Positions 1-7,281 are shown, numbered from the stretch's first letter. The stretch is DNA of 9,971 bases from Candidatus Falkowiibacteriota bacterium (GCA_030600505.1 JAUVLY010000022.1:1-9971), one strand, 5' to 3'. Translations and numbers: made by a program. The notes: generated by a model from the sequence alone, not told the origin.

Positions 1-962
1 AAATGGACGGCTTTGACCCAACTACCAATATTATCGTAATGGCGGCGACTAACCGGCCGGACGTGTTGGACCCGGCCTTGCTTCGACCGGGTAGGTTTGA
101 CCGGCAAGTAGTGCTGGACAGCCCGGATATAGCCGACCGGGAAGCAATACTCAAGATACATGCCCGCAAAAAGCCTTTAGCCAAGGAAGTAAGCCTGCGG
201 AAAGTGGCGGAGCGTACGCCCGGTTTTAGCGGCGCTGATTTGGCCAATCTTCTTAACGAAGGGGCGATATTGGCGGCCAGGCGCAATAAAAAGATTATTA
301 ATATGGATGAGCTTTATGAGGCAATAGAAAAAGTAATGATGGGGCCGGAAAGAAAATCACGGGTTATTACCGAAAAGGAAAGAAAGATAACCGCTTATCA
401 TGAGGCTGGCCATGCTTTGGTCGCGCATTTTTTGCCAAATACCGATCCGGTGCATAAAATATCCATTATTGCCCGCGGACAAGCCGCTGGTTACACCATT
501 AAGATGCCGACCGAGGATAAACATATGCACACAAAAACTGAGTATATGGAAGAGATTGCCGTACTCTTGGGCGGTCATTTGACTGAAAAAGAAATTTTTA
601 ACGAAGTAACTACCGGAGCAACCTCTGATCTGCGGCGGGCCACTAGTTTAGCCAGGCATCTTATCACCGACTATGGCATGTCGGAGAAGCTTGGTCTGCG
701 TACTTATGGCACAAAGGATGAAATGATATTTCTGGGGCGGGAAATCACTGAACAGCGTGATTACAGCGAGAAGGTGGCTGAACAAATTGACGAAGAAATA
801 AATGCTTTTATTGCGCGAGCCGGTGAGATGGCTAAGGAAATCATAAAAACCAAAAATGACATACTAGAAAAAATAGTTAAAGAATTATTGTCTAAAGAAA
901 CTATTGAGCGGGAACGGTTTGAAGAATTGGTAGGAAAGAAAGAAAGACAAGAAGAAAAATAA
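1..962 (+). CDS. ftsH: ATP-dependent zinc metalloprotease FtsH, C-terminal part (5' end outside window)
   Basis: This is a membrane-anchored AAA+ protease that unfolds and degrades misfolded membrane proteins and short-lived regulators. The window enters inside the AAA+ module; the ATG at position 3 is an internal Met, corresponding to about residue 285 of E. coli FtsH. Counting from that Met, the visible features are the second region of homology with TNRPD (16-20) and RPGRFDR (28-34, containing both arginine fingers), then TPGFSGADLANL. The M41 peptidase domain follows, with the zinc motif HEAGH at 133-137 and the third zinc ligand Asp209 in TTGATSD. The C-terminal helical tail is charged and ends at a TAA. 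All catalytic residues expected in this part are intact and no frameshift is seen. The Walker A and B motifs and the N-terminal membrane segments lie upstream of the window. A strong terminator follows within 20 nt, so ftsH is the last gene of its transcript. The identification is very secure. Confidence 0.97.
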   Translation, partial: MDGFDPTTNIIVMAATNRPDVLDPALLRPGRFDRQVVLDSPDIADREAILKIHARKKPLAKEVSLRKVAERTPGFSGADLANLLNEGAILAARRNKKIINMDELYEAIEKVMMGPERKSRVITEKERKITAYHEAGHALVAHFLPNTDPVHKISIIARGQAAGYTIKMPTEDKHMHTKTEYMEEIAVLLGGHLTEKEIFNEVTTGATSDLRRATSLARHLITDYGMSEKLGLRTYGTKDEMIFLGREITEQRDYSEKVAEQIDEEINAFIARAGEMAKEIIKTKNDILEKIVKELLSKETIERERFEELVGKKERQEEK

Positions 963-980
963 TTATAAATAAAATATTTT

Positions 981-1016
981 ATTAGGCTGGGTTTAAAACC
1001 CAGCCTAATTTTTATT
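981..1016 (+). terminator. Intrinsic terminator of ftsH
   Basis: A perfect inverted repeat has arms at 981-994 (ATTAGGCTGGGTTT) and 996-1009, separated by a single A. In practice it would fold as a stem of about 12 bp with a short loop. A run of five T (1009-1013) and further T-rich sequence follow directly. The position 19 nt after the ftsH stop fits Rho-independent termination of that gene. Confidence 0.88.
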
Positions 1017-1054
1017 GTAACTGTTTGCTGAATGTATAAAATATTAAAAAATAT

Positions 1055-1155
1055 TGTCATTCTGAATGAAGCGAAGCGCAATGAAGAATCTCGAGAATGA
1101 CGTAAAGTGTTAATTAAACGGGATTCTTCTCCCGCTTCGCGGGATCAGAATGACA
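1055..1155. repeat. 101-bp palindromic interspersed repeat, copy 1 (TGTCATTCTGA family)
   Basis: The element is bounded by perfect 11-bp terminal inverted repeats, TGTCATTCTGA (1055-1065) and TCAGAATGACA (1145-1155). The inner parts also pair: GCGAAGCG (1071-1078) with CGCTTCGC (1133-1140), and GAAGAATC (1083-1090) with GATTCTTC (1122-1129). The whole element could therefore fold into one long imperfect hairpin. A second element of the same type and length lies at 4909-5008. An internal AGAATGAC (1094-1101) looks like a further partial end, which suggests a composite or rearranged copy. No transposase is encoded, so this behaves like a non-autonomous MITE- or REP-like repeat. Similar repeats ending in TGTCATTCTGA are, to my recollection, scattered through several bacterial genomes. 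Confidence 0.82.
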
Positions 1156-1178
1156 GTAGGTAGTTATATTTTATTTTC

Positions 1179-1208
1179 TTGCCCCTTAACAGAATATTAT
1201 GTTATAAT
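1179..1208 (+). promoter_or_regulatory. Sigma70-type promoter for the membrane-protein gene
   Basis: The -35 candidate is TTGCCC (1179-1184, four of six consensus bases) and the -10 is a perfect TATAAT (1203-1208), with an 18-nt spacer. Transcription would start near 1214-1216 and give a leader of about 30 nt carrying the Shine-Dalgarno at 1231-1238. The promoter sits just after the palindromic repeat. Confidence 0.62.
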
Positions 1209-1230
1209 AAGCATAAGGTTTTTATTATTA

Positions 1231-1238
1231 AAGGAGGT
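1231..1238 (+). promoter_or_regulatory. Strong Shine-Dalgarno that fixes the start at 1245
   Basis: AAGGAGGT is a near-perfect anti-SD complement placed 6 nt before the ATG at 1245. It overrules the in-frame ATG at 1179, which would overlap the promoter and add 22 residues. It is the only convincing Shine-Dalgarno in the window. Confidence 0.85.
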
Positions 1239-1244
1239 AATTAT

Positions 1245-2225
1245 ATGACTCTTTATCGTGATATCTTGGGCCAATCCCTAAAGAGTGCTTGGCACAATAA
1301 ATATTTATGGTTTTTTGGCCTTTTTGCCGCTTTGCTCGGTAATGCCGGAGAATTTGAATTATTATTCCGCGGTTTTAACGGTAAAACCGGAGCTTTCTTT
1401 CCTGGTCTTGAGCGCCTCTCGGAAACCGGAATTTTTAGTTTGCAAATATTTAAAAGTTTAGCCCAGCTTTCCCGGCAGGATCCTTTCTCATTGTTTTTGG
1501 CCCTGGGAGTGCTTTTGTTAATAGTATTGGTAAGTTTATTTTTAATGTGGCTAGCCATTACTTCGCAAATTGCCTTGGTTCATAGCGCCGGTAGGATTCG
1601 TGCCAACAAGAAGCACGATTTCAAAGATGGTTTGAATGTTGGAATAAAAAAGTTTTGGCCTGTGTTTGGCCTTAACGTTATTTTCAGGATTGCCGTATAT
1701 GCTTTGTTTATCGCCCTCAGTCTGCCGATTATCTCATCAATTGGTAAAGTAGATTTTGCTTTAAGCAGTTCACTATATATTATTTCGTTTATACTTTTTA
1801 TCCCAATATCTATAATATTTTCTTTTATAATTAAATACGCGATTGCCTTCGTAGTTATAAAAGAAGCTGGATTTTTAGCCGCGATCACGCAAGGCTGGAA
1901 ATTATTTATAAAAAATTGGTTGGTTAGTCTGGAAATGGCGTTCCTGTTGTTCTTTATTAATTTTTTGGTCGGTGCGGCCCTGATATTGGTCTTTTTGATT
2001 ATTTCAATTCCGTTTTTCTTCATGGCTTTACTGTTTGCTAAATTTGCATTTTTATTTAATTTTTGGGCAATGGTTATAGTCGCCACGGTAGTTTATGTTA
2101 TTTTTATTGTTTTAACCGGTTCATTTTTATCCGCTTTTCAAGTAACGTCCTGGACCAGTTTATTTGTCGAATTAGTTTCTCGCGGTGGAGTTAGTAAATT
2201 AATAAGAGTATTTGGAAAAGAATGA
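1245..2225 (+). CDS. Polytopic membrane protein of unknown function (326 aa)
   Basis: I do not recognise a characterised family. The protein is 326 aa from the start set by the strong Shine-Dalgarno. It opens with an amphipathic segment and WHNKYLWFFGLFA (16-28), then a short hydrophobic stretch (about 21-33). A soluble loop rich in Gly and Phe follows (34-80). Further hydrophobic segments lie at about 82-106, 138-161, 173-205, 229-262 (long, possibly two passes) and 272-296, giving roughly six or seven membrane spans. The positively charged loop around 117-136 probably faces the cytoplasm. No catalytic motif, Cys cluster or ATPase motif is visible. A layout with several long hydrophobic stretches and a conserved N-terminal WHNKYLW-like motif recalls uncharacterised bacterial integral membrane proteins, but this is only a resemblance. 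The gene has its own promoter and a strong ribosome-binding site, and it is monocistronic between two terminators. Its role is unknown. Confidence 0.85.
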   Translation: MTLYRDILGQSLKSAWHNKYLWFFGLFAALLGNAGEFELLFRGFNGKTGAFFPGLERLSETGIFSLQIFKSLAQLSRQDPFSLFLALGVLLLIVLVSLFLMWLAITSQIALVHSAGRIRANKKHDFKDGLNVGIKKFWPVFGLNVIFRIAVYALFIALSLPIISSIGKVDFALSSSLYIISFILFIPISIIFSFIIKYAIAFVVIKEAGFLAAITQGWKLFIKNWLVSLEMAFLLFFINFLVGAALILVFLIISIPFFFMALLFAKFAFLFNFWAMVIVATVVYVIFIVLTGSFLSAFQVTSWTSLFVELVSRGGVSKLIRVFGKE

Positions 2226-2302
2226 GTTAAGGATAGTTTGGTTTAAGTATTACATTTAAATTTATTAAATTAATTCGATAATAATACACGTTTTTAGATG
2301 GC

Positions 2303-2390
2303 AGAAAGCAGATAGCAGATAGCAGAATATTAATCATATTATGTTTTATAAATTCTGCTATCTGCTATCTGCTATCTGCTTTCTTTTTTT
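2303..2390 (+). terminator. Long terminator hairpin built from AGCAGAT heptamers, touching the pilB start
   Basis: Two arms of 24 nt, 2303-2326 and 2361-2384, are perfectly complementary. Each is made of repeated AGCAGAT heptamers, and the right-hand side carries one more heptamer than the left. The loop is AT-rich. Seven T (2384-2390) follow the stem, so the shape is that of an intrinsic terminator for the gene ending at 2225. The last T is immediately followed by the ATG at 2391. The reverse orientation lacks an equivalent T-run. Confidence 0.8.
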
Positions 2391-4106
2391 ATGAGTGACG
2401 ACTTACAATCTATCGAAGATCTGATAATGGCCTCCCGGGGGGATGGGATAGGCGATGATCAGAGCGCGCAAGCCAAGTTTCAAGTTAAGCAAAAAGAGAT
2501 AAAGGCCAAGGAGACGGAGCGCAGCACCCAGGCAAAAGCGCGTGATATGGGAATACCGTATATTAATTTGTTTGGTTTTCCGGTTAGCCCGGAAGCTTTG
2601 GTTTTGATCCCTGAAGAAAGAGCTAAACAGCTTAATGTGGTATGTTTTTTTTATGACGGCAAAAATGTCCGTCTTGGTGCCACCCATCCCGAGGTACCGG
2701 AGATAAAGGCAATTGCTGTCGGCCTTAGGGAGAAACAGCATAGCCTGGTAGAGATCTATTTAATCTCAAACAATAGTTTACTTTATGCTTTTAAGCAGTA
2801 TCGGTCTATTCCCAAAGTTCGCAAGATAAGCCGGGGCGTTGATTTAACCGAAGCTGACCTTAACATGTTTAGTGAAAAATTTTCCAGCTTTAAGGATTTG
2901 CAAGCGGAAATTGACAAGGCCAAAATTACCGATATTGTGGCTATGATCATGGCCGCGTCTGTAAAAACCAATTCTTCCGATATTCATATTGAAGCGGAAG
3001 AGAAAAGCATAAAAATACGTTTTCGGATTGACGGTGTTCTCCATGACGCGGCTGAAATTAATAAAGAGTTATGGAAAAAAATTATTTCCCGCATGAAAAG
3101 CCTGGCTAAGGTAAAGATAAATATTGATGATAAACCGCAAGACGGACGGATGTCCATTGACATGAAAGATGACCGGATTGATATTCGCGCTTCTTTTTTA
3201 CCCACTAATTATGGCGAAAGCGTAGTGATGCGTTTGCTTCGCTCCAGTACGGCCGGACTTGCTTTTGAGCAACTGGGTATTCGGGGCCATGCCTATGAAC
3301 AGTTGAAAAAGGAAGTGGAACGGCCCAATGGCATGATAATAACAACCGGTCCAACCGGTAGCGGTAAAACCACTACCCTTTACGCGATATTAAAAAAATT
3401 AAATAATCAAGAAACAAAAATAATAACTATTGAAGATCCGATTGAATATCAGCTTGAGGGGGTTAATCAGTCGCAGACTAGTGAAAAATATACTTTTTCC
3501 CAAGGCCTTAGGTCAATTGTCCGCCAGGACCCGGATGTGGTTATGGTCGGGGAGATCCGTGATCTGGAAACAGCCGAGATTGCCATTCAGGCGGCGCTTA
3601 CCGGCCACTTGGTATTGTCAACTATTCACACCAATGACGCGGCCGGCACCGTACCGCGTTTTGTATCTATGGGTGCGAAGCCGTTTCTTTTGGCTCCGGC
3701 TCTTAACGCGATAATCGGGCAACGTCTGGTTAGGCGGGTCTGTAGCAAGTGCAAGAAAGAAGTAAAAATAGAACCGGAAAAAATGGCCAGGGTGACGAGT
3801 ATTCTTGAGAGCCTGAGTGATGACCAGAGAAAGAAAGTTGATTTTAATAATTTGCGCTTTTTTAAAGGCAACGGCTGCGAGGCCTGCCAAGGGATTGGCT
3901 ATAAGGGACGGATTGGTGTTTATGAAATTATGGTGTTAAACGAAGAGCTTGAAAAATTAATTCTCTCCGGTAAAGCCAGTGAATACGATATGCGCAATGC
4001 CGGAGTAAAGGCTGGAATGATAACCATGGTACAAGACGGCGTGCTAAAAGCCTTGGAAGGGGTAACGACGATTGAAGAGGTTTTCCGTGTCTCAGAAGAA
4101 AAATAA
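2391..4106 (+). CDS. pilB: Type IV pilus assembly ATPase PilB / GspE family
   Basis: This is a cytoplasmic hexameric secretion ATPase that powers pilus extension at the inner face of the membrane. The 571-aa length is normal for the family. The N-terminal region (about 1-150) is a divergent MshEN/T2SSE-N-like domain with FGFPVSPEALVLIPEE around 61-76. The ATPase core has SSDIHIE (195-201), Walker A GPTGSGKT (320-327), the Asp-box ITIEDPIEY (345-353), Walker B VVMVGEIRD (383-391, Glu388) and the His-box LTGHLVLSTIHTNDA (403-417). A zinc tetracysteine follows, with Cys451, Cys454, Cys496 and Cys499, leading into GYKGRIGVYEIM. All key residues are present, so it should be active. The ATG at 2391 has no Shine-Dalgarno because it abuts a terminator T-tract. 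A second in-frame ATG at 2427 (Met13) is an alternative start with only a weak GAAG upstream. No pilC, pilT, pilM or pilin genes are next to it. The tetracysteine and lack of partners leave PilB or GspE open; PilB is the better guess. Confidence 0.93.
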   Translation: MSDDLQSIEDLIMASRGDGIGDDQSAQAKFQVKQKEIKAKETERSTQAKARDMGIPYINLFGFPVSPEALVLIPEERAKQLNVVCFFYDGKNVRLGATHPEVPEIKAIAVGLREKQHSLVEIYLISNNSLLYAFKQYRSIPKVRKISRGVDLTEADLNMFSEKFSSFKDLQAEIDKAKITDIVAMIMAASVKTNSSDIHIEAEEKSIKIRFRIDGVLHDAAEINKELWKKIISRMKSLAKVKINIDDKPQDGRMSIDMKDDRIDIRASFLPTNYGESVVMRLLRSSTAGLAFEQLGIRGHAYEQLKKEVERPNGMIITTGPTGSGKTTTLYAILKKLNNQETKIITIEDPIEYQLEGVNQSQTSEKYTFSQGLRSIVRQDPDVVMVGEIRDLETAEIAIQAALTGHLVLSTIHTNDAAGTVPRFVSMGAKPFLLAPALNAIIGQRLVRRVCSKCKKEVKIEPEKMARVTSILESLSDDQRKKVDFNNLRFFKGNGCEACQGIGYKGRIGVYEIMVLNEELEKLILSGKASEYDMRNAGVKAGMITMVQDGVLKALEGVTTIEEVFRVSEEK

Positions 4107-4109
4107 CAG

Positions 4110-4325
4110 GTTACGAATTATTAATCATTACAAATTTACGAATAATTTTTTACAATGTTTGAGCCGGGCGTCCCGCCCGCGAAATTTTATCGCTTTGAGC
4201 GTCGCAGGCCAGAGGCCTTGCTCCAACATTTTAAATCAAATTTTGTATATGTAAATTTGTAATAATTCGTAATTAGTAACAAAGTAATTATGTAAATTCG
4301 TAATAAATTCGTAATTAGTAACAAA
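4110..4325. repeat. Nested inverted/direct repeat block between pilB and the translin-like gene
   Basis: The outer arms are 4110-4139 and 4251-4280. They share a perfect 12-bp inverted core, TTACAAATTTAC (4128-4139) with GTAAATTTGTAA (4251-4262), and similar TTACGAATTA-like ends. The right arm is duplicated: 4251-4283 and 4292-4325 are near-identical direct repeats, each containing an identical 20-mer (4264-4283 and 4306-4325). Inside sits a second palindromic unit, 4154-4230, with arms AATGTTTGAGC and GCTCCAACATT (10 of 11 paired). It contains two GC-rich hairpins, CGGGCG-TCC-CGCCCG and AGGCC-AGA-GGCCT. The GC-rich core inside AT-rich arms suggests one element inserted into another. There is no T-tract and no protein gene in it. 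Its right end runs directly into the next start codon. Confidence 0.72.
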
Positions 4326-4895
4326 ATGATTAATAAAACATTCATTCAAAAGTTGAAAGAAGAGCATGATGAGAAAAATAATGAGCGGCGGCAGATAATT
4401 AGTTTGTCAAACGTGGTTTTACACGATTCAAAAAGGGTGATTTTTTCACTGCATCGCGGTGACAATAAAAAAGCCGATGAAAGCCTTAAGGAGATAGAGA
4501 AAGTATTAATAAAACTAGATAAAAAGTTTGGCCACAGACGAATCAATCAAGAAGGCTCATATCGGGCAGCGGTGGAAGAATATGTTGAAGCCAAGACTTT
4601 TTTCTTGGTAATTAACGGTAAAAAAATTGAAAAATTTAAGAATATTAAGATAAATTTTGACGGTTATTTGGGCGGACTATGTGATTTAACCGGTGAATTG
4701 GTTCGCCGGGCCATAAATGAAGCCGCTCAAGGAAATAACGCTGAAGTTAAAAAAGTGAAAAAAATAATTAATGAAATTATGGCCAGTTTGGTTGAATTTG
4801 ATATGACCGGATATCTACGGACCAAGTATGATCAGGCCAAGTCAAGCCTTAGAAAAATTGAACAGATTGATTATGATATTAAGATCAGGAAGTAG
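4326..4895 (+). CDS. Translin/TRAX-family protein, probable RNA-binding endoribonuclease
   Basis: The 189-aa, all-helical, charged protein matches the translin family. The signature segments are EEYVEAKTF (84-92) and YLGGLCDLTGELVRRAIN (114-131). They line up closely with human TRAX, which has QEYVEAVSF and YLLGVADLTGELMRMCIN (from memory). The tail LRTKYDQAKSSLRKIEQIDYDIKIR also fits the family end. Known biology: eukaryotic translin-TRAX (C3PO) is a barrel-shaped oligomer that cleaves single-stranded RNA and uses acidic residues of TRAX; archaeal homologues form similar assemblies. Here the corresponding residues Glu85, Glu88, Asp120 and Glu124 are all present, so nuclease activity is plausible (inference). 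The protein is shorter than human TRAX but has the length of prokaryotic members. The start codon follows a repeat arm and has no Shine-Dalgarno. The gene stands alone between two repeat elements and is visibly more AT-rich than ftsH or pilB. Prokaryotic members are sometimes misnamed haloacid dehalogenases. Confidence 0.88.
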   Translation: MINKTFIQKLKEEHDEKNNERRQIISLSNVVLHDSKRVIFSLHRGDNKKADESLKEIEKVLIKLDKKFGHRRINQEGSYRAAVEEYVEAKTFFLVINGKKIEKFKNIKINFDGYLGGLCDLTGELVRRAINEAAQGNNAEVKKVKKIINEIMASLVEFDMTGYLRTKYDQAKSSLRKIEQIDYDIKIRK

Positions 4896-4903
4896 CCTTT
4901 AGA

Positions 4904-5018
4904 CCTCTTGTCATTCTGAGCGCAGCGCGACCGAAGGAAGTGCCTGTGGTAAAGAATCCCGTGGATATAGAGACGAGATTCTTCGTCGCTACGCTCCTCA
5001 GAATGACAAGAGGTTTTT
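4904..5018. repeat. Palindromic interspersed repeat, copy 2, with terminator-like T-tract
   Basis: The core 4909-5008 is 100 bp and has the same TGTCATTCTGA / TCAGAATGACA ends as the element at 1055-1155. Here the perfect inverted arms are longer, 17 bp (4904-4920 with 4997-5013), because CCTCT/AGAGG flanks also pair. Internal AAGAATC and GATTCTT again pair. The right arm is followed by TTTTT (5014-5018), so on the + strand the folded element could terminate the translin-like transcript, which stops 9 nt before it. Apart from the ends and the AAGAATC/GATTCTT motifs, the interior differs substantially from copy 1. Confidence 0.82.
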
Positions 5019-5058
5019 AAATAGTTTTTAAACACAATAAGTTAAAAATATCAAAAAA

Positions 5059-6198
5059 ATGCTTAACAAAGACATGTTGCGCGCGGTGGCTGTGATGATT
5101 GGCTATATATTTGGCGTGGGCATGTTTGGTTTGCCTTTTGTAGTGGCGCAGGGTGGCGTAGTACCGTTTTTGATCTTTATTATTTTTTTCGGCGGCGTTC
5201 AGTATTTTCAACACATGATTTATGCCAATATGGTAGTGGTAACCAGCACTTATCATCGTATGCCGGGCTATGCGGGGATTTATCTGGGTAGAGCGGGAAA
5301 GAATATTATTTTTCTAGCCAAAATTGTTGGTAATTATGGTGCCCTTTTGGCATATATTATAATTATTGGTATTTTTTTAAATCAACTACTTTCTCCAATA
5401 TTGGGGGGCAACGAATTTATTTATGCCAGCGCGGTGTTTTTTATCGGGGCGATTGTTGTTTACTTTGGCATCAGTACGATCGCCCGGGTTGAACTAGTTA
5501 TGAGCGGGCTGTTAATTACCGTTGTTACATTTATAGTAATTAAAGGGTGGGGCGCGATAGACACCGGCAATTTTGTTTCTCTGGATTGGAGATATATGCT
5601 GCTTCCTTATGGGGCGACTTTAATGGCTTTGGACGGCAATGGGTCCATTCCGATTGTGGTTAAACTTCTTAAAAAAGATCCCAAACAAATAAAACGGGCT
5701 GTCCGTTTAGGTACTTTTATACCGATGTTTATTACTATTTTATTTACTCTAACTATTGTCGGCATATCCGGCACTGGGACTACTCCCGATGCCCTGGTAG
5801 GATTAGGCCAGACAATAAATAATGGGGTGATTTTATTTGCTTTGATCTTTGGGGTTCTAACCATGACCACCTCGGTTCTTTTGGTAACCGAGGCAATCAA
5901 GGAAACATTGTGGTGGGATTTTAAGGTCAACAAAACACTGGCTTGGGCTTTGGCGGTTTTTGTCCCATATGGTTTGTATTTAATGGGAATTAGAAGTCTT
6001 ACCGATGTTATTAGTTTTGCCGGCGGGGTGGCGGGTGGTTTGTCCGCGATTATGCTTTTGTTAATTTTCAGAAGTATGAAAGCTAAAAAATATAATTTAC
6101 AAATACTAAAATGGCAGACCCCGAATTATATAATTTATTTCTTTATTTCTTTGTTTGTTCTTGGTATGGGTTATGAGATATATTATTTTATGTTTTAA
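5059..6198 (+). CDS. Amino acid permease, APC superfamily (aromatic/HAAAP-like)
   Basis: This is an integral membrane transporter of 379 aa with about 11 hydrophobic segments: roughly 8-31, 35-60, 84-110, 120-140, 143-163, 178-203, 217-236, 254-279, 293-311, 317-337 and 355-377. The first helix carries GYIFGVGMFGLPFVVAQGG (15-33), the broken-helix substrate-binding motif typical of the AAAP/HAAAP branch (compare Mtr, TyrP and SdaC). TM6 has the expected unwound part around YGATLMALDGNGSIP (184-198), followed by a basic cytoplasmic loop (KLLKKDPKQIKRAVR). It probably imports amino acids by proton or sodium symport; the substrate cannot be read from the sequence. The ATG is preceded by TATCAAAAAA without a Shine-Dalgarno. 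It is followed after 5 nt by an antiporter, so the two are almost certainly co-transcribed. The family call is good but the substrate is uncertain. Confidence 0.82.
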   Translation: MLNKDMLRAVAVMIGYIFGVGMFGLPFVVAQGGVVPFLIFIIFFGGVQYFQHMIYANMVVVTSTYHRMPGYAGIYLGRAGKNIIFLAKIVGNYGALLAYIIIIGIFLNQLLSPILGGNEFIYASAVFFIGAIVVYFGISTIARVELVMSGLLITVVTFIVIKGWGAIDTGNFVSLDWRYMLLPYGATLMALDGNGSIPIVVKLLKKDPKQIKRAVRLGTFIPMFITILFTLTIVGISGTGTTPDALVGLGQTINNGVILFALIFGVLTMTTSVLLVTEAIKETLWWDFKVNKTLAWALAVFVPYGLYLMGIRSLTDVISFAGGVAGGLSAIMLLLIFRSMKAKKYNLQILKWQTPNYIIYFFISLFVLGMGYEIYYFMF

Positions 6199-6203
6199 TT
6201 TTT

Positions 6204-7205
6204 ATGGATATTGCTTTTAAATTGTTTATAATAATTCTGGTTAGCTACGGCTTTAGCCGCGCAGCCCATCGTTTGCATTTATCAAAAGTAATAGGCATGA
6301 TCGTGGCTGGCCTGCTTTTTACTATTCCCTTCGTTTATGAGCATTTGATCCTAGGACACGAAGCAATGGTAAATGGTTTGGCAATAATTGGCTTGATCAC
6401 GTTGATGTTTTTGGCCGGCTTTGAGGTGTCGGGTAATTTGCTTTTTAAAGAAGAGAAAGACGCTATTGTTGTAACTCTTTTTACTTTGTCTACATCGCTT
6501 TTAATCGGCACGATCGTTTTTACCCTTCTGGGCTTTGCTTTGCCGGCGGCAATTATTATGGGTATTTGCTTCGGAGTTACGGCCGAAGGGACAAAGGCCC
6601 GCGTATTATTGCAGCTGAAAAAGCTTAAGACCAAGCTCGGAGCGCTTCTTATGGGCACCGGTATTATTAATGATATTATCGGGGTATTTTTGCTTCTGCT
6701 TGTCAGCTATATTTTTACGCGCGGTTTTCAAGTGTCAGAATTGTTTACTTTGTTCGCGGTTCTTTTGGCCTTTTTCGCCGGTATGATGGCGCATTATTCA
6801 TTGGATCGTTTCAGCGCTAAGCTAAAACGAATAGAAAAATTATTATTGTTTACTCTGGTGCCTTTCTTTTTTGTTAATATGGGGATCAAGTTTGATTTTC
6901 ATTCTTTAAGGCTAGATTGGTGGATATTTTTAATTGTGCTTGTCGTCGCCACCTTGAGCCAGATTATAGGGGTGTTTTTAACAAAACCGATAACTAAACT
7001 TAGGCCGAAACAATTATTTTTGGTTGGCTGGGGTATGAATTCCCGGGGGGCAGTGGAATTGGCGATTGCCTATATTGCCCTTAGCATTGGCCTTTTACCA
7101 CCTACGCTGTATTCAGCCTTGGTGCTTACGGCTTTGGTTAGCACTATACTTTTTCAGATAATTATATTTAGAATGGTTAAGAAAAATCCCGGTATAATGG
7201 ACTAA
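6204..7205 (+). CDS. Cation:proton antiporter, CPA/Kef-type membrane domain only
   Basis: This 333-aa membrane protein of about 10-11 helices belongs to the Na+(K+)/H+ exchanger fold. The recognisable signatures are LMFLAGFEV (67-75), the ion-binding pair Asn156-Asp157 in GIINDIIGV (153-161), FFFVNMGIKFDF (221-232) and NSRGAVELAIAY (279-290). The Asn-Asp pair in the core helix is the arrangement associated with electroneutral exchange in CPA1-type proteins, while the rest of the protein looks CPA2-like. The protein is shorter than typical family members. It ends right after the last helix, so the C-terminal RCK/TrkA-N regulatory domain of KefB/KefC is absent. It is the second gene of a pair with the permease (5-nt gap), with only TTTTT before the ATG. 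That spacing suggests translational coupling. It probably exchanges sodium or potassium for protons, which could maintain the gradient used by the permease (inference). Confidence 0.88.
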   Translation: MDIAFKLFIIILVSYGFSRAAHRLHLSKVIGMIVAGLLFTIPFVYEHLILGHEAMVNGLAIIGLITLMFLAGFEVSGNLLFKEEKDAIVVTLFTLSTSLLIGTIVFTLLGFALPAAIIMGICFGVTAEGTKARVLLQLKKLKTKLGALLMGTGIINDIIGVFLLLLVSYIFTRGFQVSELFTLFAVLLAFFAGMMAHYSLDRFSAKLKRIEKLLLFTLVPFFFVNMGIKFDFHSLRLDWWIFLIVLVVATLSQIIGVFLTKPITKLRPKQLFLVGWGMNSRGAVELAIAYIALSIGLLPPTLYSALVLTALVSTILFQIIIFRMVKKNPGIMD

Positions 7206-7281
7206 TGTTATTTTTGCTAGCGCAAAAAGCCGCGCTACAAATGCGGCACATACGAATTAAAAATTATATTTTACACGAGAT

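Noticed and set aside
1179..1244. Longer start for the membrane protein at 1179
   Set aside because: It would place the promoter and the Shine-Dalgarno inside the gene; the ATG at 1245 is correctly spaced from AAGGAGGT.
1580..2086. A 168-aa open frame on the minus strand
   Set aside because: It is the shadow of the membrane-protein gene; its Asn/Lys/Ile-rich sequence has no recognisable domain and no start signal.
4072..4254. A 60-aa open frame overlapping the end of pilB and the repeat block
   Set aside because: It starts inside pilB in another frame and continues through palindromic repeat DNA; no domain or start signal supports it.
4251..4325. The two direct repeats as the start of a CRISPR array
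   Set aside because: There are only two units, separated by 8 nt, AT-rich, with an inverted copy nearby and no cas genes.
7218..7247. Small hairpins after the antiporter (TAGCGC/GCGCTA and GCCGC/GCGGC)
   Set aside because: The stems are only 5-6 bp, exclude each other and lack a T-run, so neither a terminator nor an RNA can be supported.
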